A stretch of DNA of 64,000 nt from a bacterium 0.1xD8-71. Lineage in GTDB: Bacteria; Bacillota; Clostridia; Lachnospirales; Lachnospiraceae. The first letter of the stretch is position 1; every line of letters starts with the position of its first letter. The position numbers were made by a program, and so were the translations under genes. The stretch is from assembly GCA_003612405.1 (NCBI GenBank), contig RAYR01000017.1:57258-121257 (forward strand), in the 5' to 3' direction. Below the pieces are notes generated by a model, which was not told where the DNA came from, did no database searches, and saw only the letters and a list, made by a program, of their open reading frames with translations. This document shows, piece after piece, positions 26,083 to 33,715 of this stretch.

Positions 26083-28401
26083 GTGTGGAAATGGGTAGAA
26101 AAATTTGATCGGAAGAAAGTGATTTTATCGTTCTTATTGCTGGAAGCAGCAGTTTTCGCTGTCTATAGTATCTTCGTTGTGACAGGATATTCGTCGTATC
26201 CGTCAATTGATTATACGGATGCCGATATGATGCTTTATACTGTGGATGGTGATATTCAGGAGGGGAATTATACAGATACTTCCTTTGCCGAAGTAAAGAC
26301 GGTAGTGACACCGGCTTTCAGGTTAAAAAACGGAATTTACCATATACAGGCATCTATCCGTGGGCAGGGGCCTGTCAAAGGTGGGTTGATTTATGACCAG
26401 ACAAGAAATGGGAAAGAGCTGGTCGAAAACAATGAGTTCCGGGTCAGACCGGAGAAAGAGAATATTTCCTTTCGTGTTAAAATCCGTGAGGATTCACCGG
26501 TACGTTTTAAGGTAAGACTGACCGGTGATGCTGTAGAGGGAGATTATATCCAGTTGCTTGCGGTTCATGTGGTACCCTCTAAAGTAACATGTTTATATCG
26601 GATTTTCTGTCTGGCAGCGTTGTTTTTGACAGCAGATATGCTGGTATGGATATATAACAGGTGTTATAAGAAATGGAATGGAAAACAGCAGGTTATTTGT
26701 TGGGTACTGACTGTTACCGCAGTATTTACATGTCTTCCGTTTTTTCAAGAGGGATTGGTGCCCGCTGTTGATTTGATGTTTCATTTACAGCGTATCGAAG
26801 GGGTTTGCCAGGGATTGCTGTCCGGACAGTTTCCAGTGAGGATACATCCTGGATGGCTGGATGGACACGGTTATGCGGCTTCCATTTTTTATGGTGATGT
26901 TTTTCTGTATCCATCGGCGGTTATGCGGATTGTGGGCTTTACTGTGGAAGAATCCTATAAATTTTATATGTTTCTTGTGAATGTCATGACAGTGGCCATT
27001 GCCTTCTATGCCTTTTATAAAATGACAAAGGATGAACTGGCGGCGATGGCAGGCAGTATCCTGTATGCCGGGAATCTATACAGGATCGATTGTCTGCATC
27101 AGGCCAAGGTTGGCAGATGCAGCGCCATGATATTTTACCCGCTGGTTCTTGCCGGATTTTATCTTTTGTTTACGGAAGATGTGGATAGCAAGGAATATAA
27201 GAAAATATGGGGATACCTGACGATTGGTTTTACAGGGCTTTTGATGACCCATATGCTCAGTGGTCTGATGGTGGCAGTGTATGCGGTGGCAGCCTGTCTG
27301 GTCATGCTTAAGAAAGTACTGCGTAAGGCCACGCTGCTTGAACTGATGAAAGCGGCAGGCGGATTTGTTCTGTTAAATCTATGGTTTTTGGTGCCGTTTC
27401 TCAGTTATATGTGCAGTGAGAAACTTCTTATTAACTCACGGCTGGGTAGAGTCATTGGAGAAGAGACCGATTACTATGCGCTGTTAGAGGATTTTACCCA
27501 GGAGGGGAAGGATCTTTATCATCTGGTTTTGGAAAGAGATTCTCTGGGTTATGCCCTGTTGCTGCTTCTGATCCTGTATGTGGTTACGATACCGATTCAG
27601 AAAAAGGATGATTCTTTGACCGGACGGAGCAGATGGCTTTTTGGCGGCACTCTGCTGACTTTGTGGGTGTGCATGAAATCTTTTCCGGTGGTGGAGATTG
27701 CAAGGTTGTCGGATATCTTTTATAAATATTTCAAGACTACCCAGTATCAGATTCGGTTTATGAGTGTGACCATTGTATTTGCCGCCTGTATGGGAGCTGT
27801 CTTTTTTGCCATGAAGCTGTTAAAAGAAAAGGAGTTGTGGCTTCTGGCGGGACTCCTGTTGTGTGTCACCGTATGGCAGGATGACATTTATTTTGAGAAC
27901 ATGACGGCGGAGGAAGTATATCTGGATACGGTGGATTTGAATTTTTATCAGGGTAAGGGCACTACTTACAGTGTGGGAAATGCAGAGTATTTACCGATGA
28001 ATGTGGACAGACAGCAGTTGACGGATGAGATTATAGCACAGGAAGGTCTCAGTATAGAGTCGGCAGACAGAGCATATCTGTCATATCAGCTCGTTGTCAG
28101 TAATTCTACCGATCAGGAAAAGGAGATAAAACTGCCAATTCTATACTATACAGGATATGAGGCATATGATTTAGACAGTCATGCGGCACTTAGGACTTAT
28201 ATGGGGGAGAACGGTTGTGTGACAGTCGGTGTGCCGGGAAGCTACAGTGGACATTTTGAGATGAAATTTCATGAGGCTTGGTATTGGCGTATGGCGGAGA
28301 TAATTTCTCTGTTGACGCTTGTAATAGGAATTTATTACATAAACAGGAAAGGAGTCAGAGCAAATGGAAATCAAGAAAGTGACAGACCCGTCATTTCGTA
28401 A
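26083..28401 (+). CDS. Polytopic membrane protein, PTPS_related type
   Basis: This 772-residue protein starts at GTG 26083 after GGAGAG. One N-terminal membrane helix (about 9-34) is followed by an extracytoplasmic beta-rich region (about 40-160), then about ten more membrane helices, and a second outside region (about 610-730) before a final helix. FHLQRIEGVCQGLLSGQFP and the following segment match the PTPS_related/YfhO-like membrane family, often glycosyltransferase-like (GT-C fold). It sits inside the sugar operon, its end overlapping the DUF4867 gene by 38 bases. Its function here is unknown; transfer of a sugar to a surface polymer is one guess. Confidence 0.85.
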   Translation: MWKWVEKFDRKKVILSFLLLEAAVFAVYSIFVVTGYSSYPSIDYTDADMMLYTVDGDIQEGNYTDTSFAEVKTVVTPAFRLKNGIYHIQASIRGQGPVKGGLIYDQTRNGKELVENNEFRVRPEKENISFRVKIREDSPVRFKVRLTGDAVEGDYIQLLAVHVVPSKVTCLYRIFCLAALFLTADMLVWIYNRCYKKWNGKQQVICWVLTVTAVFTCLPFFQEGLVPAVDLMFHLQRIEGVCQGLLSGQFPVRIHPGWLDGHGYAASIFYGDVFLYPSAVMRIVGFTVEESYKFYMFLVNVMTVAIAFYAFYKMTKDELAAMAGSILYAGNLYRIDCLHQAKVGRCSAMIFYPLVLAGFYLLFTEDVDSKEYKKIWGYLTIGFTGLLMTHMLSGLMVAVYAVAACLVMLKKVLRKATLLELMKAAGGFVLLNLWFLVPFLSYMCSEKLLINSRLGRVIGEETDYYALLEDFTQEGKDLYHLVLERDSLGYALLLLLILYVVTIPIQKKDDSLTGRSRWLFGGTLLTLWVCMKSFPVVEIARLSDIFYKYFKTTQYQIRFMSVTIVFAACMGAVFFAMKLLKEKELWLLAGLLLCVTVWQDDIYFENMTAEEVYLDTVDLNFYQGKGTTYSVGNAEYLPMNVDRQQLTDEIIAQEGLSIESADRAYLSYQLVVSNSTDQEKEIKLPILYYTGYEAYDLDSHAALRTYMGENGCVTVGVPGSYSGHFEMKFHEAWYWRMAEIISLLTLVIGIYYINRKGVRANGNQESDRPVIS

Positions 28402-28987
28402 GTATGGCAGGGTCGTGGAGGGGATTGACTTCACCGATCTGGTAGAAGCGATTAAGAAGGAGACGCCTTTGCCGGATGGAGTAGCCTACGAGCCTTCCAT
28501 TCAGGCGCTGGAGGTTACACAGGCGGCAAAAGATTTACAGAGGAGAACCTATGGGGAACTGCCCATTGAGGTGGGATACTGCAACGGGCATAACTATAAA
28601 CTCAATGCCATAGAGTATCACAGGAGTTCGGAGATTAACGTGGCGGCTACAGATGCTATATTGATCGTAGGTATGCAGCAGGATATCACAGAAGATTTTA
28701 CCTATGAGACTGCTAAGATGGAAGCTTATCTGCTGGAGGCAGGCACGGCAGTGGAACTCTATGCGACGACCCTTCACTATGCACCTTGCAGTGCGGATGA
28801 AAACGGTTTTAAAGTAGGTATCGTGCTTCCTGCCGGCACCAACTATCCGCTTGAGGAGAAACATGAGGGCTGGGAGGATGCTTTGATTGCTGCCCAGAAT
28901 AAGTGGCTGATCGGTCATGAGGAGGGTGGTCTTGACGCAGGTGCACATATCGGACTTGTGGGCAAGAACCTGGACGTTAGATATTAA
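28364..28987 (+). CDS. DUF4867 family protein (cupin-like)
   Basis: The protein has 207 residues with AAAGGAG 9 bases before the ATG, even though the start lies inside the previous coding region. The sequence is soluble, without a signal peptide. IKKVTDPSFRKYGRV recalls the N-terminus of ureidoglycolate-lyase-type cupins, and the HxxE-like region (AIEYHRSSEINVA) could bind metal. DUF4867 has no assigned reaction that I can name. Its place between kinase and isomerase in one operon argues for a step in the same sugar pathway, such as epimerisation or lactone handling. Confidence 0.85.
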   Translation: MEIKKVTDPSFRKYGRVVEGIDFTDLVEAIKKETPLPDGVAYEPSIQALEVTQAAKDLQRRTYGELPIEVGYCNGHNYKLNAIEYHRSSEINVAATDAILIVGMQQDITEDFTYETAKMEAYLLEAGTAVELYATTLHYAPCSADENGFKVGIVLPAGTNYPLEEKHEGWEDALIAAQNKWLIGHEEGGLDAGAHIGLVGKNLDVRY

Positions 28988-29035
28988 TAAAACATGTAAA
29001 CAACCGGCAGCACCGGTTAAAGGAGGATAAACAAT

Positions 29036-30520
29036 ATGAACAATTTACCGAAAGTAAAAATTGGTATCGTAGCGGTAAGCCGCGACTGTTTCCCGGCATC
29101 TCTTGCTGTGAACAGAAGAAAAGCCCTGGTGGAAGCTTACAAGGCAAAATATGATGCGGAAGATATCTATGAGTGCCCTGTCTGCATCATCGAGAGTGAG
29201 ATTGACATGGTCAATGCTTTGAAGGACATCAAAGATCAGGGTTGTAATGCACTCTGTGTATATCTTGGCAACTTCGGTCCCGAGATTTCAGAGACTCTGC
29301 TGGCAAAGCACTTTGAAGGCCCGAAGATGTTTGTGGCAGCAGCAGAAGAATCCCAGAACGACCTGATTCAGGGACGCGGCGATGCTTACTGCGGTATGCT
29401 CAATGCAAGCTACAATTTAAAACTGCGTAACATCAAAGCATATATTCCTGAGTATCCTGTAGGCGATGCAGAGGATTGTGCTGATATGATCCATGAGTTT
29501 GTTCCGATTGCACGCGCAGTGGCAGCACTTGCTAACCTGAAGATTATTTCCTTTGGTCCGAGACCGCTCAACTTCCTGGCTTGTAATGCACCGATTAAGC
29601 AGCTTTACAACCTGGGCGTAGAGATTGAAGAGAACTCCGAGCTGGATCTGTTTGAAGCGTTCAATAAGCATGCTGACGACCCTCGTATTCCGGATGTGGT
29701 GAAAGATATGGAAGCAGAGCTGGGTGATGGCAACAATAAACCTTCTATTCTGCCTAAACTGGCACAGTATGAGCTGACACTGCTTGACTGGGTAGAGGAG
29801 CACAGGGGATATCGTGAGTATGTAACACTTACCAGCAAATGCTGGCCTGCGTTCCAGACACAGTTCGGTTTCGTTCCCTGTTTCGTGAACAGCCGTCTTG
29901 CAGGCAGAGGCATCCCGGTATCCTGTGAGGTAGATATCTATGGTACTTTAAGTGAGTTCATCGGCCAGGCTGTCAGCGATGACATTGTAACCCTGCTTGA
30001 TATCAACAACTCTGTACCGAAGGATATGTATAAAGAGTCTATCGAGGGCAAGTTTGATTATAAGTATACAGATACCTTTATGGGCTTCCACTGCGGTAAC
30101 ACCTGTTCTAAGAAGCTGTCCAAGTGCAGCATGGAGTACCAGATGATCATGGCCAGATCACTTCCGGAGGAAGTAACCCAGGGTACGCTTGAGGGCGATA
30201 TCATTCCTGGTAATATTACCTTCTATCGTTTACAGAGTACAGCAGATAGTATTCTGCGTGCATATGTGGCAGAAGGAGAAGTACTTCCGGTAGCAACCAA
30301 GTCCTTCGGCGGTATCGGTGTATTCGCAATTCCTGAGATGGGCAGATTCTATCGTCATGTATTGATCGAGAAGAATTATCCTCATCACGGTGCAGTAGCG
30401 TTCGGTCATTTCGGTAAGGCCCTGTATGAAGTATTTAAGTACATTGGCGTAGATGTGAGCGAGATTGGATACAATCAGCCCAAGAGCCTTCCTTACCCGA
30501 CAGAGAATCCTTTTGCATAA
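29036..30520 (+). CDS. L-fucose isomerase family aldose-ketose isomerase
   Basis: The protein has 494 residues with AAAGGAGG upstream. Members of the FucI/AraA fold convert aldoses to ketoses (L-fucose to L-fuculose, D-arabinose to D-ribulose) with a divalent metal. Likely metal ligands are the Glu in SCEVDIYGTLSE, the Asp in TLLDINNS, and the His residues in YPHHGAVAFGHFG. It is shorter than E. coli FucI (about 590 residues), closer to the clostridial FucI-like group of unknown specificity. It is the last gene of the operon and is followed by a strong terminator. Pairing with a xylulokinase-like enzyme suggests a pentose or 6-deoxyhexose pathway. Confidence 0.88.
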   Translation: MNNLPKVKIGIVAVSRDCFPASLAVNRRKALVEAYKAKYDAEDIYECPVCIIESEIDMVNALKDIKDQGCNALCVYLGNFGPEISETLLAKHFEGPKMFVAAAEESQNDLIQGRGDAYCGMLNASYNLKLRNIKAYIPEYPVGDAEDCADMIHEFVPIARAVAALANLKIISFGPRPLNFLACNAPIKQLYNLGVEIEENSELDLFEAFNKHADDPRIPDVVKDMEAELGDGNNKPSILPKLAQYELTLLDWVEEHRGYREYVTLTSKCWPAFQTQFGFVPCFVNSRLAGRGIPVSCEVDIYGTLSEFIGQAVSDDIVTLLDINNSVPKDMYKESIEGKFDYKYTDTFMGFHCGNTCSKKLSKCSMEYQMIMARSLPEEVTQGTLEGDIIPGNITFYRLQSTADSILRAYVAEGEVLPVATKSFGGIGVFAIPEMGRFYRHVLIEKNYPHHGAVAFGHFGKALYEVFKYIGVDVSEIGYNQPKSLPYPTENPFA

Positions 30521-30552
30521 AACATAAGAATTAAAAACATCAAAGACATAAA

Positions 30553-30587
30553 AAAGAGGCGGAACCGAATGTTCCGTCTCTTTGTCT
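30553..30587 (+). terminator. Rho-independent terminator of the sugar operon
   Basis: The 13-base-pair stem AAAGAGGCGGAAC/GTTCCGTCTCTTT with a 5-base loop has A-rich and T-rich flanks. Confidence 0.8.
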
Positions 30588-30631
30588 GTGCTGTAGAATC
30601 AAAGATAAGTCCGAAGGGCTTTTCTCTTGAC

Positions 30632-30672
30632 TATAGTGTCGTATCCAAAGTTTATAGTGTCGTATCCAAAGT
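30632..30672. repeat. Tandem 21-base duplication at the end of the FliD-like gene
   Basis: TATAGTGTCGTATCCAAAGT occurs at 30632 and 30653. The first-read copy (minus strand) encodes the last residues and the stop codon; the second lies just after the stop. The period is seven codons. Confidence 0.85.
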
Positions 30673-31896
30673 AGAACCCGCCCCCACAGAGCTGTAACCG
30701 CCCTGGCTGGTATAGGTCTTGTTTCTGAGGGATTCTCCCTGGCTGGCGTACCGATAGATGGAGTTGATTCTGTCGGTCATCTTTTCTCCGAAGGAGTAGA
30801 CGCCGTCGAATAAACTCTTGACATTACCCATATCCGACTCTTTGAATTTGGTCTCGTCTATGGACAGAGTCTTGTCGGCGTTTACGGTGATACCCATCCG
30901 GGAGAAAGCGCTCTTGTTGCCGCTCACAAGGCTCTTTAAATAATTCGCCTGATTGATGACGTTGGTGTTCTTGCTGTCGTTGGTGTTTTTCAACAGTGCG
31001 TTATAGTCTTTCACAAAAGCTGAAAATGCATCGTACACGTTATCTTTGTTGTCATTGTTGATGTTCATGGTACCCAGCTTCTCCAATGACTTATACAGTG
31101 TGCTGGCGGAAGCTGCCGATGCAGGGTCTTCTGCGGTTTTGGAAAGTTCCTTTGAGGAAGTAGAACTGCTCGTTTTGGAACTTGAGGAACTGCCGCCGGT
31201 ACTGCCTGCGTATTTTGCCTTCGAGGAGGTAACAGACTCCCCGTCGCCGGCGGCGCGGTAGATTCTGCTTGCCCGGTCCGCTGCCTTATCAGCAAAGGAA
31301 CCGATACCGCCAAACAGCGTTTTTACTGTGCCGGCGCGGCCGCTGTCCTCGGTAAAGCATTTTTTGAAGGAATCTTCATCGAGGGACAAAGTCCGGTCGG
31401 AGTTCATGGTAATACCGATTTTGGAAAAAAGCTTGTAGTTGCTGTAGTAGGAATTATACAGCGCATCGGTCTGTTTCTGGACAGTGGAGTTTTCACTCTT
31501 GGCACCGCTCTTCATCAGACTGTTGTAATCCTTGATAAAAGCGGATACTGCATCCGTGATCTTTTGTACGTTCTCCTCACTGTGATCGTCGTAATTTAAA
31601 GTGCCAAGCTTGCTGGCAGATTTGTGGAGCGCGCTTGCCGCAGAGGCAGAAGAGGTATCTTTTACCTTTTTCGATTTAGAGGAGGAAGTTTTCTCGTCTT
31701 CTTCGCTCTCCTGTGTTTTTAATTTAGAATAGTAGGATTTCATCATCTTACCATAGCTGCCGTTTTTGATCGCAGCATAATCGGTGAGCAGTGATGAACC
31801 GTCAAAACCGCCGGAACTGCCAGAACCGGCTCCGCTCAATAAGCTGGAATAAGTATCTGCTAATCCTGAATTTAATCCGTTTAAACTGATTCCCAT
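30652..31896 (-). CDS. Orphan FliD-like protein with internal duplication
   Basis: The protein has 414 residues. The start at 31896 has GGAGGG 7 bases upstream; an earlier ATG overlaps that site. Two copies of one module are obvious: ASALHKSASKLGTLNYDD...FIKDYNSLMKS...IGITMNSDRTLSLDE...VKTLFGG and STLYKSLEKLGTMNINN...FVKDYNALLKN...MGITVNADKTLSIDE...VKSLFDG. The pattern (DYN, IGI, DRTLSLDE) is that of the C-terminal part of flagellar hook-associated protein 2. Low-complexity serine/lysine linkers separate them. No flagellar gene is near and there is no signal peptide; export could occur through a flagellar-type system elsewhere in the genome. Confidence 0.8.
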   Translation of the reverse strand: MGISLNGLNSGLADTYSSLLSGAGSGSSGGFDGSSLLTDYAAIKNGSYGKMMKSYYSKLKTQESEEDEKTSSSKSKKVKDTSSASAASALHKSASKLGTLNYDDHSEENVQKITDAVSAFIKDYNSLMKSGAKSENSTVQKQTDALYNSYYSNYKLFSKIGITMNSDRTLSLDEDSFKKCFTEDSGRAGTVKTLFGGIGSFADKAADRASRIYRAAGDGESVTSSKAKYAGSTGGSSSSSKTSSSTSSKELSKTAEDPASAASASTLYKSLEKLGTMNINNDNKDNVYDAFSAFVKDYNALLKNTNDSKNTNVINQANYLKSLVSGNKSAFSRMGITVNADKTLSIDETKFKESDMGNVKSLFDGVYSFGEKMTDRINSIYRYASQGESLRNKTYTSQGGYSSVGAGSTLDTTL

Positions 31897-31941
31897 TTTG
31901 CATCCCTCCATGTAATATTGTCCGACTTCCGTGTCTTATAT

Positions 31942-31971
31942 ATTATCTCGGTTTTTCTATGGATTTGTAAA
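31942..31971 (-). promoter_or_regulatory. Candidate promoter of the FliD-like gene
   Basis: On the minus strand TTTACA and GATAAT are separated by 18 bases, about 45 bases upstream of the start codon. Confidence 0.4.
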
Positions 31972-31998
31972 GAGGTAAATCGTATTTTTTATAACATT

Positions 31999-33048
31999 TT
32001 AATCCAGTTTCAGGTCATTTTCTTTGATCCAGTTTATTTTTCGCAGGATATTCCCGATCACCAGGGAAATAACCGCAGGAAGGATAAAACTTATCAGGAT
32101 AAGTCCGATCCAGTCAAAAGCGGTGACAGCCGTTTTGGTGCCGGCAGCTATATCGTTTATCCAGCCTGAATATACGCCGATCTGTCCTACCAGCCCGCAG
32201 GTGCCCATGCCGGAAGAGACAGGGGTGCCGTTCATTTGCAGATGGAACACGCAGGTAGCAAGGGGGCCCGTGATGGCGGAAGCAATAATCGGCGGAATCC
32301 AGATTCTTGGATTCTTGAGGATATTTCCCATTTGCAGCATGGAGGTGCCCAGTCCCTGGGAAATCAATCCGCCCCATTTGTTTTCCTTAAAACTCATGAC
32401 GGCGAATCCGACCATATTGGCGCAGCATCCTGCCACTGCCGCGCCGCCGGCCAGTCCGGTCAGGGAAAGCGCCGCACAGATTGCCGCCGAAGAGATAGGA
32501 AGCGTTAAGGCGATGCCTACCAGGACAGAGACGATAATGCCCATCAGGAAGGGCTGTAATTCGGTAGCCCACATGATAAGACGGCCCAGACTGCTGGCGG
32601 CCGTTCCAATGCCGGGGGCAAGCAGCGTGGAAAACGCCACGCCGACGAAGATGGTGACAAAGGGTGTCACGAGAATATCAATTTTCGTCTCTTTGGAGAC
32701 CAGCTTGCCGCACTCCGCGGCCAGGATGGCAATGATCAGCACTGCCAGAGGACCGCCTGCGCCGCCCAGTTCATTGGCGGCACCGCCAACAGCGGCCAGA
32801 GAGAAAAGTACCAGCGGCGGCGCCTGCAAGGCAAATCCGATAGAGATGGCCATAGCAGGGCCGGCCATGGCAGAGGCATAGCTGCCGATGGTCACCAGAT
32901 ACTCGATTCCGGTCTGCTGTCCCAGCGTTTTGATGATGGTACCGATTAAGAGGGAACAAAAAAGTCCCTGAGCCATGGCGCTCAGACAGTCCACGCCGTA
33001 GCGCTTCAAGGAAAAACTGATGTTTTTCCGTTCTAAAAATTCTTTCAT
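31999..33048 (-). CDS. PTS_EIIC_2-type membrane protein
   Basis: This roughly 349-residue, very hydrophobic protein has about nine membrane segments rich in glycine and alanine. It begins MKEFLERKNISFSLKRYG, the usual N-terminus of the PTS_EIIC_2 family, so the ATG at 33048 is preferred (AAAGGA 13 bases upstream); an ATG 12 codons earlier has no ribosome site. Conserved signatures include GVDCLSAMAQGLF and HLQMNGTPVSSGMGTCGLVG. These EIIC-like proteins occur without EIIA or EIIB partners and their substrate is unknown. It is transcribed divergently from the next gene. Confidence 0.85.
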   Translation of the reverse strand: MKEFLERKNISFSLKRYGVDCLSAMAQGLFCSLLIGTIIKTLGQQTGIEYLVTIGSYASAMAGPAMAISIGFALQAPPLVLFSLAAVGGAANELGGAGGPLAVLIIAILAAECGKLVSKETKIDILVTPFVTIFVGVAFSTLLAPGIGTAASSLGRLIMWATELQPFLMGIIVSVLVGIALTLPISSAAICAALSLTGLAGGAAVAGCCANMVGFAVMSFKENKWGGLISQGLGTSMLQMGNILKNPRIWIPPIIASAITGPLATCVFHLQMNGTPVSSGMGTCGLVGQIGVYSGWINDIAAGTKTAVTAFDWIGLILISFILPAVISLVIGNILRKINWIKENDLKLD

Positions 33049-33232
33049 ATGCTTAAAAGATTCCTTTCTGGTATTTTGTGACATTCAGTCATATTGTAGT
33101 AGTTTGTGGAATTTTGTCAAGTCTGTCTTTTCAAAGAATTTGATTGCACTGTGTGGGCAGATACGGTAAGATGAAAAGGGTATAGGTTATAGGTACATAG
33201 CTGATATTACATAGACGAGAGAGAGTAAGAAG

Positions 33233-33715
33233 ATGAAGAAAGCGAAAAATGAATTGTTACAGTTTCTGGCGGGTCTGGCAATGTTGATTGGGGGATTGTT
33301 TATTTTTTCACAAAAGGTGATGGTATCTTCCATGTTTTTCGGATATGGTTTCCGGCTCGGCGGTATCCATATGGGAAACGGGCTTATCATGGTGCCTTTT
33401 ATCATAGGTGTGGTGTGGATGTTTGTGACGGAAGGCAGCGTTGCTTCCAAGCTGTTTACGGCGGCAAGCATATTTCTTGTTATCCTGGCAGTGATTATCA
33501 CCACCGATATTCGCCTGATGCATGTGACACTCTATGAGTGGGCGCTTATCTTAGTGCTGATCTTTGGCGGTGCCGGGCTGGTAGCGAGAATCCTTTTTGC
33601 AGGCCGGCGGGAGAATCTGTCTGAAAGACGCAGGGAGGATCCCCGGATTGAAGAGACAGATAAAAAGGTACGGCAGATTGAGGAAGAGTTGGAACGAATC
33701 AAAAGGGAGAGATAA
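33233..33715 (+). CDS. Small membrane protein with C-terminal coiled coil, unknown
   Basis: The protein has 160 residues. Four hydrophobic segments (about 9-25, 46-64, 70-90, 98-122) are followed by a charged helical tail (RREDPRIEETDKKVRQIEEE) likely to form a coiled coil in the cytoplasm. I do not recognise a family. Its stop codon overlaps the start codon of the large esterase/GH43 gene by one base (TAATG), so the two are translationally coupled, which hints at a shared role, perhaps sensing or uptake. Confidence 0.75.
   Translation: MKKAKNELLQFLAGLAMLIGGLFIFSQKVMVSSMFFGYGFRLGGIHMGNGLIMVPFIIGVVWMFVTEGSVASKLFTAASIFLVILAVIITTDIRLMHVTLYEWALILVLIFGGAGLVARILFAGRRENLSERRREDPRIEETDKKVRQIEEELERIKRER

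Noticed and set aside
32024..32881. 285-codon plus-strand frame opposite the EIIC-like gene
   Set aside because: The opposite strand encodes a clean membrane protein with family motifs; this frame is proline/alanine-rich shadow sequence.
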